A stretch of 64,000 bases of DNA from Arthrobacter sp. OY3WO11 (GCF_001641125.1 NZ_LWLP01000001.1:1208503-1272502), one strand, 5' to 3'; counted from the stretch's first letter, positions 7,257 to 16,247 are shown. The notes: generated by a model from the letters alone, not told the origin. Made by a program: numbers and translations.

Positions 7257-8648
7257 TCAGCCGCGGATGTAACCCACGATGTCCACGATCACATGCGACG
7301 TCCCGGCAGACGTGTTGCGGATAGCGATCTTTCCGTCAGGCCCGATGGGAACCACGGAGAAGCTGGCCCGGGTCTGAGCTGTTTCGAAGTTCACGTTCGA
7401 CGTTCCCGGCAGGCCACCACCGCTTGGGTAGGCCCTCAGATGGCCAAAGGACGTCGGCTCGGTCACTGTCAGGTTGATGAGCGCGGCTTTCGCTCCTGCC
7501 GGAACTCCATGTGCGCCGCTAACTGTCACTGCCAAGTCCTGGTTGGCGCCCACAGGTGCTGCAGTGGCGCGGGTATCAACCAGGCGTGCAGGCAGCAGCG
7601 ACTCGTAGGCTCCGGGCGTTGAACCTGTACCTTTCCGGAAGTAGCCCATCACGTCGACAACAATTCCCACGGTTCCGGGTGACGTGTTCGCGATGCTGAT
7701 TTTTCCGTCCGCACCCACAGGTACTACAGCGAGGTTCGGCGTATCACCGGTCCTCCAGTCATAATTCACGTTGGATGTGGCCGGACGGCTGGTGCCGCTG
7801 GCGTAAGCCGTCAGGTGGCCGTGACTTGTGGTTGTGACGCCGTACGAGGCTGCCGTTATGTTCACCACCACGGCACCCACTTCCGGAGGCAGGGGTGCAA
7901 GACCCACCATCTGGATATCGAAAGTCTGGCCGCCCTGGGTTCCTTGCGTGCCGCGGCTGTCGGCTGCACGGAATGGAGTTACAGGCTGGTAGGCGCCGCT
8001 GTCTGTCGGGATGCCCCCGGTAAAGTAGCCCGCGACGTCAGCGATCAAGTGGACGGTGCCGTCGTACCCGGCATTTTCCAAAGTGATCCTTCCGTCGCGG
8101 ACAGGCACTACGACGGAATTCGCAACGGTCTGGCGTTCACGGAAATTCACGGTGGAGGTATTCGTACTCAGTCGTCCAAACGGATAAGCGGCAACAAAAC
8201 CATACGACGTCGGTTCGGTAACGGTGAGGTTCAATGACACCGCGCTCGCATCAGCGGGAATACCGGCCCGGCCGCTGACCTGTACCACCTGGTTGGAGTT
8301 AGCCGGGACAGGACCGGAGAGTTCCCGGGTATCCAGGAGGCGGGTGGGGGGGCACGGGCACGAATTTACCGGCAGTTGTTGAGGGTGTGAGGCCGGCTGT
8401 GTCGTAGGAAAGGGTGCCTGCATCCAGTGTTTGTCCGTTCCGGATGGAAATGACGTGCGCCTGTTCCCGGTCACGGACGTTGCCCGAATAGATTCGTCCG
8501 AGCGGAATGAGGTAGTGGGCGTACGGGTCCACGTTTGTTTCCAGGATGTAGTCCCCATCGGCCAGCCCGCCGATAACGAATCTTCCGGTCCGATCCGTCC
8601 TGACCTGCTTTTCGTCAAGTGAGCCGTCAGAGGAGGCTGCTCTGACAC
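7257..8648 (-). CDS. C-terminal part of a frameshifted surface protein (RLLDTR-type repeats)
   Basis: The real coding content runs from about 8346 down to 7257 (~360 residues). It holds three copies of a ~120-residue beta domain, each starting with a PTRLLDTR / PFRAADSR / PARLVDTR motif and ending with DVAGYF, DVMGYF or DIVGYI. Such repeats occur in secreted actinobacterial proteins and resemble cell-surface or carbohydrate-binding modules. The first ~100 residues of the open frame (8648-8346) are out-of-frame translation of the upstream gene. The frame joins the neighbouring CDS at a run of seven G (8346-8352): with six, both halves would form one ~917-residue protein. It is either a pseudogene, a phase-variable gene or a sequencing error. 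Confidence 0.7.
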   Translation of the reverse strand: MSEQPPLTAHLTKSRSGRIGPEDSLSAGWPMGTTSWKQTWTRTPTTSFRSDESIRATSVTGNRRTSFPSGTDKHWMQAPFPTTQPASHPQQLPVNSCPCPPTRLLDTRELSGPVPANSNQVVQVSGRAGIPADASAVSLNLTVTEPTSYGFVAAYPFGRLSTNTSTVNFRERQTVANSVVVPVRDGRITLENAGYDGTVHLIADVAGYFTGGIPTDSGAYQPVTPFRAADSRGTQGTQGGQTFDIQMVGLAPLPPEVGAVVVNITAASYGVTTTSHGHLTAYASGTSRPATSNVNYDWRTGDTPNLAVVPVGADGKISIANTSPGTVGIVVDVMGYFRKGTGSTPGAYESLLPARLVDTRATAAPVGANQDLAVTVSGAHGVPAGAKAALINLTVTEPTSFGHLRAYPSGGGLPGTSNVNFETAQTRASFSVVPIGPDGKIAIRNTSAGTSHVIVDIVGYIRG

Positions 8649-10011
8649 TGTGGGATTCCAAAGGCTTGCCGGTGCCCTCCTGGATGACGCCGCTGATGGA
8701 ACCGCCCCGGGTCATGGCGGCATTGATGCCGGACGTCGTTTGTCCCAGCGCCACGTTAACGTCGCCGCCCTTTGCATAGCCCGCACTCTCGGGTACTCCC
8801 GGATAGAACTGGGTCATGAGGGATGGGCCATATTGCCAGGGTTCGCTGAAGCGGACTTTGTAGGTTCCGGGGCCGGCGTTGCCGATGAGATAGTTCCCGG
8901 CGGCATCAGTGGTGGTGCCCCTGACGAAGCGTCCGAGGGAATCGTAGAGGTTCGCGTGGATGGGAGAACTTGCGCCGGTGACGGTGCCGGAGACTGCCCC
9001 GGCAGGTGCCATAAGGAGCTCCAGGCCGGACCGTGTCTCCCCCTGGTTAAGGTTCAGCCTCTCACCCGCCGCGAACTGTCCGGCCTGCGGATACCACATG
9101 GTGGCAAAGGCGCCGTTGGTTGTGTTGCTGCCGAAGGAGATCCGGGATGTCCCGGCGGGGACCTGGGGGAGAGCGAAGGCTCCGTCTTCGCCGAAGCCTG
9201 CAGAGGTGACAACATTGCCTGCGTCCGAGTAAACGCGGACGAAACCCGGTTCAGGAGAGATTCCCTGGGGGAAAACCGCCCTGCCGCTAAGGCTGGCAGG
9301 CTTGGTTAGGTCGAAGTTAATGCCTGCAGTGCTGCTTTCGGCCGACAGTTGAACCTGTTTTGCCGCTTTCTTGTCCGCACCGCTGCCGTACCAGGTTTCC
9401 ATCAGCCCGGTGGTACCGGGTGTCACCCGGATGGTATAGGCATCCGCCCCCAAGCCGGTGATGCTGTAGCCTCCGTCCGGCGCCACGGGTGCTGTGCGTT
9501 CCGTGGCCGTGCGGACCATGCCTCCGGGTGCAGTGAACGTGCTGCTGGCCACTACCGCCAATTGCGCGGTGTCAGTGCCAGTGGGTGCGGAAACCTTGCC
9601 GGAAATGGTGGAGCCACGTGTCATGGTGACGTCCAGACCCTTCAGGTTGCGGCTTCCCAAGGCCACGGTGGTTGCTTCCTCCTGCCTGCTCACATTGCCG
9701 TACCAGGTGTTTGCAAGGCCGGTGTCGCCTGCCACGACACGAAGGTTGGCGTAGTCCAGCCAGCTGTACGGCACCCGGAAGCGGCCGTCCGCTGAGACGG
9801 GCTCGGCTGTCCTGAACATGTCGCTCTGGGCTTCGGTGAGCTGAACCTTCAGCTGGTCCAGCCGCGTGCCGGGCGGGGCCGTGATGACACCCTCAACGTA
9901 GTAGACGGGATTCCAGTCGTCCGCTGTGGCTGTTACGGTCCCCATCCCCAAGGCCGTCGCAAGCAGGAAAGTAATCAATGCAACAAAACGTCGCGATGCG
10001 GTGCGAAGCAC
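8299..10011 (-). CDS. N-terminal part of a frameshifted surface protein (carboxypeptidase-regulatory-like repeats)
   Basis: A signal peptide (FVALITFLLATALG...TATA) is followed by about six Ig-like carboxypeptidase-regulatory repeats. Each carries a GSISGxV/GxV opening and a GxYxIxGL or GNYLIGNAGPGTYKV closing element, with intervening MxTWYGSG or FYPGVPESAGYA motifs. The protein is thus secreted and built for surface adhesion or ligand binding. After GKFVPVPP (about 8346) the frame slips at the G7 tract and ends 15 codons later. The true continuation is the adjacent CDS. GTG 10011 is preferred because GGAAGG lies 7 nt upstream; a TTG at 10026 lacks such a site. Confidence 0.75.
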   Translation of the reverse strand: MLRTASRRFVALITFLLATALGMGTVTATADDWNPVYYVEGVITAPPGTRLDQLKVQLTEAQSDMFRTAEPVSADGRFRVPYSWLDYANLRVVAGDTGLANTWYGNVSRQEEATTVALGSRNLKGLDVTMTRGSTISGKVSAPTGTDTAQLAVVASSTFTAPGGMVRTATERTAPVAPDGGYSITGLGADAYTIRVTPGTTGLMETWYGSGADKKAAKQVQLSAESSTAGINFDLTKPASLSGRAVFPQGISPEPGFVRVYSDAGNVVTSAGFGEDGAFALPQVPAGTSRISFGSNTTNGAFATMWYPQAGQFAAGERLNLNQGETRSGLELLMAPAGAVSGTVTGASSPIHANLYDSLGRFVRGTTTDAAGNYLIGNAGPGTYKVRFSEPWQYGPSLMTQFYPGVPESAGYAKGGDVNVALGQTTSGINAAMTRGGSISGVIQEGTGKPLESHSVRAASSDGSLDEKQVRTDRTGRFVIGGLADGDYILETNVDPYAHYLIPLGRIYSGNVRDREQAHVISIRNGQTLDAGTLSYDTAGLTPSTTAGKFVPVPPHPPPGYPGTLRSCPG

Positions 10012-10140
10012 GCGGCCGCCTTCCAATCAGGCGGCCATGGCCGCGCCCCCAAATCGCTGTCTGAGCACAGCGAATTCAGTCTAGGGACAAAACACCAAGA
10101 CGTCATCAATCGTGTGGATTAAGTGCATGGTGCACGAAGA

Positions 10141-10177
10141 AAGCCGTGGGTCCTCCTTTCGAAGGTATCCACGGCTT
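10141..10177. terminator. hairpin terminator
   Basis: AAGCCGTGG (10141-10149) pairs with CCACGGCTT (10169-10177), with partial pairing inside. It lies 28 bp beyond the stop of the NTF2-like gene (minus strand) and upstream of the surface-protein gene. The GAAGGTATCCACGGCTT arm matches the terminator at 7147-7181, so the two hairpins bracketing the surface gene are related sequences. Confidence 0.65.
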
Positions 10178-10204
10178 CTTGCCGGACACTCGGCCAGTAC
10201 CATG

Positions 10205-10639
10205 TCAGTGCGCCGTCAGTTCGCGCATCAGTCCGAGCTGTGACAGGAACTCCACCTGGTCGAAGTAGAAGTGGTGGGATGTGATTTCGCCTCCTTCAAC
10301 CCGGGCGATGTCGCAGCTCCGGACCCTGACCTGCTTGCCCGTAGCCGGTATTGTCTCTCCCGTCGGCAGGGTCAGCGGCCCGGTGTTCGTCCCTACGACG
10401 AAGCCCTCGTCAATGGCCACGTTCCCGGCCTCGTAGCTGTCAGCGTGCTCGTACCGGACGTCGGGCATCGACTCCCAGAAGTGGAAGAGATAGGTGGTGA
10501 TAGCGTCGCGCCCGGTCAGTTGCCCTTCATCGGGGGTGTAGGCAACAGCGTTGGCGGCGTAGCACCGGGCCAGCGTCTCTTTGTCCTTGTTGTCCATGGC
10601 CGTGGTGAGACGGTCCATGACTTCGCGTGCGTGTCCCAT
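10205..10639 (-). CDS. NTF2/SnoaL-like fold protein
   Basis: 144 residues with the SnoaL/NTF2 cone fold pattern: an N-terminal helix pair (LTTAMDNKDKETLARCYAANAVAYTPDEG), GRDAITTYLFHFWESMPDV, and a C-terminal beta sheet with GGEITSHHFYFDQVEFLSQLGL. Family members are small-molecule isomerases, cyclases or binding proteins; the substrate here is unknown. GGAGG lies 6 nt before the ATG. The gene begins 26 bp after the DUF1304 gene and is probably cotranscribed with it from the promoter shared with the LuxR regulator. Confidence 0.8.
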   Translation of the reverse strand: MGHAREVMDRLTTAMDNKDKETLARCYAANAVAYTPDEGQLTGRDAITTYLFHFWESMPDVRYEHADSYEAGNVAIDEGFVVGTNTGPLTLPTGETIPATGKQVRVRSCDIARVEGGEITSHHFYFDQVEFLSQLGLMRELTAH

Positions 10640-10665
10640 TGCGGACCTCCAATCAATATTTGTGT

Positions 10666-11064
10666 TCAAAACGGCAGCGTCACCAGCGCCAGCAGGGCCG
10701 GGACGGTGGCGCCCAGGGTGCCCGGAATACTGTCGCCCCTCTTCGGATAGTGGCCCAGCATGTCCGCCAGGAACATGGCCGGAGCGGTCAGCACCATGTT
10801 CAGGCAGCAGTAGACAACCAGGGTGTAGCCCACCACCAGGTAGCCCATGTTCACCGCGGCCACCCCCGCCAGGACTCCCAGGCCGATCACCAGGTTCCGG
10901 AACCCGGTGGGGATGGCCCACATCATCACAGCCGTAACGTTCCGCGGCGGTGTGCTCAGGAACTTCTGCGCCCACGGCCGGTGCATCAGGAAGCTTTCCA
11001 GCGGGAACACCGCGATGTACACCACGGCGGCGAGGACCGCGAAGATCTGGGATACGGCGTTCAT
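10666..11064 (-). CDS. DUF1304 family membrane protein
   Basis: 132 residues with four hydrophobic segments (~5-22, 45-62, 67-88, 115-131) and the DUF1304 motifs VYIAVFPLESFLMHRPWA and GFRNLVIGLGVL. These are small integral membrane proteins of unknown function, often linked to quinone or dye resistance loci. It is divergent from the LuxR regulator gene across a 120-bp promoter region holding a perfect inverted repeat. The NTF2-like gene follows. Confidence 0.8.
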   Translation of the reverse strand: MNAVSQIFAVLAAVVYIAVFPLESFLMHRPWAQKFLSTPPRNVTAVMMWAIPTGFRNLVIGLGVLAGVAAVNMGYLVVGYTLVVYCCLNMVLTAPAMFLADMLGHYPKRGDSIPGTLGATVPALLALVTLPF

Positions 11065-11132
11065 GAGGGAAGAGTACGACGACGGTGCGCACCTTCCCCA
11101 TCCCCTGCCAGGGGGTTCCGGGGTGCTCGGGG

Positions 11133-11152
11133 AATCCCCACTTTGGGGGATT
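11133..11152. promoter_or_regulatory. candidate operator, AATCCCC-N6-GGGGATT
   Basis: A perfect 7-bp inverted repeat in the divergent promoter between the DUF1304 gene and the LuxR gene, ~33 bp before the LuxR start. A near copy (15 of 17 positions over the core CCCCACTTTGGGGGATT) occurs at 47584-47600. Its likely reader is the adjacent LuxR protein, by inference. Confidence 0.55.
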
Positions 11153-11184
11153 GCGGTGCGGCCCCCGGGGCGGATACTGGAGCT

Positions 11185-12234
11185 ATGTGGGAGGAGCGCG
11201 CTGAGCGTGCCCGGCGGGACATCGCCGCCCTGGCCACCAGCGGAATGAACCTGGCGGACCTCTACCCCGCGGCGCTCGCCGTGGTGCAGCGGACGGTGCC
11301 GTTCGAGCAGGGGTGCTGGGCCGGCGTCGACCCCCACACCCTGGTGATGACCTCCATCACCAACTGGAAGCCGTGGCCGGTTCGGGACGAAGAGTTCGTG
11401 GAGTACTCGGCCCGCTTCGCAGAGACCGAGTACGCGGGCAACGAACCGAACACCTTCGCCCAGCTGCTGCGCCGTCCCCGTCCCATCGCACGCATGTCCG
11501 ACGCCCCGCACCGGGAAGTGGTCCGCAGCGTCCGGATCAATGACCTGCTCAAGCCGCAGGGTCTCGAACACGAACTGCGGGCGGCCTTCCGGGTGGACGA
11601 CACCTGCTGGGGTGTCGGCAGCATCTTCCGCGACGCCGGACGGGACTTCACGGACCGCGAGGTGGAGTTCCTGGCTGCGGTGACAGCCACCCTCGCGGCA
11701 GCCACCAGGATCGCCGTGCGGGCAGGGCACCCAACCCGGGCAGCCGCCGTCGGACCTGTGATTGTCATCGCCGGCCCGCACGGGGAACTGAGGGCGGCAA
11801 CCCCCGCCGCCGTTTCCTGGCTGGCCGGGGTGGAGGATGCCTTGCCGGGCCGTTTCAGCATGGTGCTGTACTCGCTGGCGGCGCAGGCCTCCGCCGCAGT
11901 GTCCGGTACGGCCAGAGCCAGGATGCGCGACGCCGGGAACAACTGGGTGGTGCTGCAGGCCAGCCGCCTGATCACCGGTGACGATCCCGAGCAGATGGTG
12001 GTCACCGTGGAGCCCGCTACCACCCACGACCTGGCCACCCTGCTGCTGGCCGCTTATGGCGTCACGGCACGCGAGCAGGAGGTCTGCCTGGAGGTGCTGT
12101 CAGGTAACCCGACGGCGGAGATCGCCCGGCACTTGTTCATCTCACCGCACACCGTGCACGACCATGTGAAGTCGCTCTTCGAGAAAGTGGGTGTGGGCAG
12201 CCGCGGCGAACTGGTGGCCAGACTGGTGGCCTGA
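11185..12234 (+). CDS. LuxR family regulator with GAF-like sensor
   Basis: 349 residues. The N-terminal ~200 residues resemble a GAF/PAS-type sensor (FEQGCWAGVDPHTLVMTS, FTDREVEFLAAVTATLAAA). A second alpha/beta region follows, then a C-terminal LuxR helix-turn-helix (~285-345: VTAREQEVCLEVLSG, then AEIARHLFISPHTVHDHVKS). This is an orphan one-component regulator, not a response regulator: there is no receiver Asp. No ribosome site is present; a GATACT hexamer 6 nt before the ATG (11173-11178) fits a leaderless transcript. It likely controls itself and the divergent DUF1304-NTF2 pair through the repeat at 11133-11152. Confidence 0.85.
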   Translation: MWEERAERARRDIAALATSGMNLADLYPAALAVVQRTVPFEQGCWAGVDPHTLVMTSITNWKPWPVRDEEFVEYSARFAETEYAGNEPNTFAQLLRRPRPIARMSDAPHREVVRSVRINDLLKPQGLEHELRAAFRVDDTCWGVGSIFRDAGRDFTDREVEFLAAVTATLAAATRIAVRAGHPTRAAAVGPVIVIAGPHGELRAATPAAVSWLAGVEDALPGRFSMVLYSLAAQASAAVSGTARARMRDAGNNWVVLQASRLITGDDPEQMVVTVEPATTHDLATLLLAAYGVTAREQEVCLEVLSGNPTAEIARHLFISPHTVHDHVKSLFEKVGVGSRGELVARLVA

Positions 12235-12419
12235 AGGCCCGGCGGTGCCCTGGAAACGCCCTCAGACGCAAGTACTGTACGGCCCTTCCACGCCGGTGCG
12301 GGCGCTTGTATGCTGTGGGTCGGAGAGCCGGGAAGCCTGGTCGGCCCGCAGTCAATGCCTGCGGAACGCCTTGGCGCCGCCAGGGGCGTTCGCGTGACGA
12401 GCCAAGGAGCGGACCGCCG

Positions 12420-13379
12420 ATGAATGCAGCAGCACAACCCGTTATCGAAGCCCGCGGCCTGGTCAAGGACTTCGGCAAAACCCGGGCGCTGGACGGCCTC
12501 AACCTGAGCGTGGCGCAGGGGGCGGTGCACGGATTGCTGGGCCCCAACGGTGCCGGCAAATCCACCACCCTGCGGATTCTCCTGGGCCTGATCCGGCCCA
12601 CCTCGGGCACCTCCAGGGTCTTTGGGCTGGACCCGTGGGCCGAGCCGGTAGCCGTGCACCGGGACGTTGCCTACGTTCCCGGTGACGTGAGCCTGTGGCC
12701 GAACCTTTCCGGCGGCGAAGTCATCGACCTCCTCACCGGCCTCCGCGGCGGGGCCGACGAAAAGCTGCGCCGCGACCTCATCGAGGAGTTCGAGTTCGAT
12801 CCCCGCAAAAAAGCCCGGACCTATTCGAAGGGCAACCGGCAGAAGGTTGCCCTGATAGCGGCGTTTGCCCGCCCGGCGCGCCTGTACCTCCTGGATGAGC
12901 CGAGCGCCGGCCTGGACCCGGTGATGGACGCCGTGTTCCGGCGCCAGATTGCGCGGGTCACCCGGGAAAGCGCCACTATTTTGCTGTCCAGCCACATCCT
13001 CAGCGAAGTGGAACAGCTCTGCGACCGGGTGACCATCATCCGCTCCGGGACAGCCGTGGAAACAGGCACCCTGGGCGAACTGCGGCACCTGCAGCGCACC
13101 CATTTCCGCGTCACCGGGCTGGCCGATCCGGCACGGCTGGCTGCGATGCCGGGCACCCACAGGGTGAGTATCGCCGGCAGCGCCGCGGAGTTCGACGCCG
13201 ACCCCGGTGACCTCGGGGCTGTCCTGGCCGGCATCGCGGAACCGGGGATCAGCGGCCTGTCGGTGGCTCCGCCGTCGCTGGAGTCCCTGTTCCTGCGCCA
13301 CTACGGCGACGGCAACGGGGGACAGCGGACCGGCAACGGCAAGGACAGCAGCGAGCGCACGGACAGCGGGGTGCTGTGA
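12420..13379 (+). CDS. ABC transporter ATP-binding protein
   Basis: 319 residues. Walker A GPNGAGKST (41-49), signature-like YSKGNRQK (135-142) in place of LSGGQ, Walker B with LYLLDEPSAGLDP (155-167) and a switch His in LLSSHILSEVEQL. The C-terminal extension and signature variant match DrrA-like/tetronasin-type drug-export ATPases. ATG 12420 follows AAGGAG (12404-12409). The stop overlaps the start of the permease gene by one base, so the two form one exporter. The 185 bp upstream holds no other gene. Confidence 0.9.
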   Translation: MNAAAQPVIEARGLVKDFGKTRALDGLNLSVAQGAVHGLLGPNGAGKSTTLRILLGLIRPTSGTSRVFGLDPWAEPVAVHRDVAYVPGDVSLWPNLSGGEVIDLLTGLRGGADEKLRRDLIEEFEFDPRKKARTYSKGNRQKVALIAAFARPARLYLLDEPSAGLDPVMDAVFRRQIARVTRESATILLSSHILSEVEQLCDRVTIIRSGTAVETGTLGELRHLQRTHFRVTGLADPARLAAMPGTHRVSIAGSAAEFDADPGDLGAVLAGIAEPGISGLSVAPPSLESLFLRHYGDGNGGQRTGNGKDSSERTDSGVL

Positions 13380-14998
13380 TGTCCGGGGTGCTGCGGCTGC
13401 TCCCGTTCCAGGCCCGGCGGGACAGGGTGGCGCTGCCCGTCTGGATCCTGGGCATCACCCTCCTCAGTTTCGCCACCTCCACCGCAGTGGCCACCCAGTT
13501 CGGGGATGAGGCAGCGCAGGTTGCCATCCTCACCCTGGCCGCAGCGAATCCGGCGTTCCTGTTCCTCCGCGGCCTGCCGGACGGGACTGGCGTGGGCGCA
13601 GTGGTGTTCTTCCAGGGCTACGCGTTCACTGCAGTCCTGGCCGGCCTCATGAGCACCTTCCTGGTGGTGCGGCACACCCGCTCGGATGAAGAACTGGGAC
13701 GGGCCGAACTCCTCGGTTCGATGCCCATCCCGCGGGCCGCGTCCCTGGCGGCAACGCTGCTGCTGGGAACCGCCGCGAATGTGGTGCTGGCCGCCTTTGT
13801 GGCTGGTGCCTTTATTACGGCCGGACTGCCCGGCGCCGGCTCCGTTGCGGCGGGTGCCGCCGTCGGGGGCGTGGGCATCTTCTTCGTGGCACTTGCCGCC
13901 GTCACCGCACAGGCCCTGCCCTCGGGACGGAGCGTGAACGGTGCCGCCGCGGGACTGGTCGGCGTGGCCTACCTGGTCCGCGGCATCGGGGACGTGCTGG
14001 GGACCCCGTCAGCGGACCTGCTGCACGTCACAAGTGCCTGGCTGTCGCTCCTTTCGCCCATCGGCTGGGGCCAGCGCACCCGGCCGTTCACCAGCCCGGA
14101 CCTGGCGTCCCTGCTGGTGCCGCTCGCTGCCGCGGCCGCCCTGGCGGCACTTGCGGTAGTGATCCGACGACGGCGGGACGTGGGTGCCAGCCTGCTGCCC
14201 GAGCGTGTGGGCAAAGAGCGTGGGGGAGTGGGCGGCCGGTCCTTTGTGGGCCTGGCCTGGCGGCTGCAGCGGTCCACGGTGGCCGGCTGGTGCATTGCGG
14301 CAGCCGCGCTGGGTGCCGTCGCGGGAGCCCTTGGCCCGGCGGTCACCGAGACCGTGTCCAGCCTAAGGCCGGTGAAGGAGATGATCGAGCGGCTGGTGCC
14401 CGGCGGGCAGGCAGGGCTGATCGACGTGTTCGTCACCGCACTGCTGGGCATGGCCGGGGTGTTTGCGGCCGCCGCCGGGATCCAGGCGGTGCTGCGGATG
14501 CGTGCCGAGGAAGCGGAAGGCAGGGCAGAGACCTTGCTGTCAGCGCCGGTATCCCGTGCCCGGTGGCTCGGTGCCAACCTCTTCATTGCCGCAGTCTCCG
14601 CCGCCGTGGTTTCCACGACTGCGGGAGCCGCTGCCGCCGTCGGCCTGGCTGCCTCCGGGACCTCCGACGGGCCTGCCTGGTCACTGGTGCCGGCGGCGCT
14701 GGCGCACGTCCCTGCGGCCCTGGTGTTCCTGGCCGCAGCCGCGGTCGCCTTCGCACTGGCACCGCGGGTGAGCATCCTGGTGGCGTGGGGCGTGCTGGCG
14801 GTGGCTATTGTCCTGGGCGAATTCGGGGAGCTGTTCGGCCTGCCGGCGTGGCTGCAGGACGCGAGCCCGTTCCGGCACTCATCGGCCATGCCGGTGGAAT
14901 CCTTCAACCCAACGGGGGCAGTGGGCCTGCTCCTGGTCGCGGCGGCCGGGGCCGTGCTGGCCGCCTACGTCCTGCGCCGGCGGGACCTCACAGCCTGA
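13379..14998 (+). CDS. ABC-2 type exporter permease
   Basis: About 539 residues with roughly 12 hydrophobic segments arranged as two similar halves of six, each followed by a cytosolic loop. This is the architecture of tetronasin-type antibiotic exporter permeases. Conserved RMRAEEAEGRAE and RHTRSDEELGRAE motifs follow the second helix in each half. ATG 13379 overlaps the ATPase stop (TGATG); a GTG three bases earlier is an alternative. Together with the ATPase and the following GT1 glycosyltransferase, this suggests a toxic-metabolite resistance or export locus. Confidence 0.85.
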   Translation: MSGVLRLLPFQARRDRVALPVWILGITLLSFATSTAVATQFGDEAAQVAILTLAAANPAFLFLRGLPDGTGVGAVVFFQGYAFTAVLAGLMSTFLVVRHTRSDEELGRAELLGSMPIPRAASLAATLLLGTAANVVLAAFVAGAFITAGLPGAGSVAAGAAVGGVGIFFVALAAVTAQALPSGRSVNGAAAGLVGVAYLVRGIGDVLGTPSADLLHVTSAWLSLLSPIGWGQRTRPFTSPDLASLLVPLAAAAALAALAVVIRRRRDVGASLLPERVGKERGGVGGRSFVGLAWRLQRSTVAGWCIAAAALGAVAGALGPAVTETVSSLRPVKEMIERLVPGGQAGLIDVFVTALLGMAGVFAAAAGIQAVLRMRAEEAEGRAETLLSAPVSRARWLGANLFIAAVSAAVVSTTAGAAAAVGLAASGTSDGPAWSLVPAALAHVPAALVFLAAAAVAFALAPRVSILVAWGVLAVAIVLGEFGELFGLPAWLQDASPFRHSSAMPVESFNPTGAVGLLLVAAAGAVLAAYVLRRRDLTA

Positions 14999-15032
14999 TG
15001 CCCGCACCCACCATGAGATGGAGCGCCCAGCG

Positions 15033-16229
15033 ATGAAAATGGTGCTGCTGACCGCCGGGACCCGCGGCGACGTGGAACCCTTCTTTGCCCTGGCCCGGGC
15101 CGCCGCGGCTCGGGGGCACCAGGTCCGGATTGCCATCCCGGAGAACTCCGGCGCCGACACCGCCGGCCTGGACACCGTCAGCCTGCGCATGGACTTTGCC
15201 CGGCTCGTCAGTGACCAGGGGGTGTCTCCCCGGGCCGCGGCCAGGACCTTCCGGACAACGATCCGGCCCGCCGTTGGCCAGCTTCTCTCCGCCGCAGTGG
15301 AACACATCGTGGCCTTCGCCCCGGATGTGGTGGTCTACCACCCGAAAGTCCTCAGTGCTCCGGCCGCGGCCCAGAGGCTGGGGATCCCGGCGGTGCTGGT
15401 GGAAACCGTGCCCACGCTGACCCCCACCCGGGAGTTTCCGTCCCCCATCATCTCCACGGGCAGCCTGGGCCCGCTCAACCGTGCCAGCTACGCACCGGCG
15501 AGGGCGGCCACCCTGATGTTCAGGCGGGAACTGCAGGCCGCGCTGGACCTGCTGCCGCCAGGACGTACGCCGGCAACGGAAACCCGCGCAACACTGATCC
15601 CCGCCAGTTCCCACCTGCTTCCCCGTCCGGCTGACTGGCCGGCCTCGGTGCACCTCACGGGCCACTGGGCCGACAAACCCGCGGCCACGGAGATTGACGA
15701 CGAGCTGGCGGCCTTCCTGGACGGCGGGGATGTTGTGTACGCCGGGTTCGGCTCCATGAAGGCCGGCGACGCCAGGGAACGGGGCACGGCGATCATTGAA
15801 GCGGCCCGGAGGAACGGCCTGAGGACACTGGTGGCAAAGGGGTGGGGCGGCATCGAGGTGCCGCCGGCCGTTATGGGCGGTGACGTCCTTGTCAGGGAAT
15901 CGGTGGCCCACCACATGGTCCTTCCACGCGCCGCGGCCGCCATCCATCACGGCGGGGCGGGCACGGTCCATGCCGTGGCGCGGGCAGGGGTTCCGTCCGT
16001 GGTGGTGCCGTTCATCGCTGACCAGCCGTTCTGGGGAGCAGTCCTGCACCGTCGAGGCCTCGGCCCGCAGCCGGTCCCGTACCGGAAACTCACCGCGGAC
16101 CGCCTGGCCCGGGCCCTTAGCGAGGCCCGAAGCTGCCGGAACCAGGCCGCGCACACCGGTGAGCTGATGCGCGCAGAGGACGGGACCCCCGTCGCGTTTG
16201 GTGTGCTGGAAAACCTGGCGGGTACTTAA
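15033..16229 (+). CDS. GT1 family (UGT/MGT-type) glycosyltransferase
   Basis: 398 residues. The N-terminal GT28-type Rossmann fold opens with LLTAGTRGDVEPFFALARA and the C-terminal nucleotide-sugar site has the motif HHGGAGTVHAVARAGVPSVV followed by PFIADQPFWGAV. This matches antibiotic and sterol glycosyltransferases (macrolide-inactivating type), which move a sugar from UDP- or TDP-sugar to a hydroxyl on a lipophilic acceptor. ATG 15033 has a modest ATGGAG site 9 nt upstream; an in-frame ATG 15018 is possible. It follows the exporter by 34 bp and may belong to that operon. The acceptor is unknown. Confidence 0.85.
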   Translation: MKMVLLTAGTRGDVEPFFALARAAAARGHQVRIAIPENSGADTAGLDTVSLRMDFARLVSDQGVSPRAAARTFRTTIRPAVGQLLSAAVEHIVAFAPDVVVYHPKVLSAPAAAQRLGIPAVLVETVPTLTPTREFPSPIISTGSLGPLNRASYAPARAATLMFRRELQAALDLLPPGRTPATETRATLIPASSHLLPRPADWPASVHLTGHWADKPAATEIDDELAAFLDGGDVVYAGFGSMKAGDARERGTAIIEAARRNGLRTLVAKGWGGIEVPPAVMGGDVLVRESVAHHMVLPRAAAAIHHGGAGTVHAVARAGVPSVVVPFIADQPFWGAVLHRRGLGPQPVPYRKLTADRLARALSEARSCRNQAAHTGELMRAEDGTPVAFGVLENLAGT

Positions 16230-16247
16230 GGTTCCGCGGCCCGGCGG

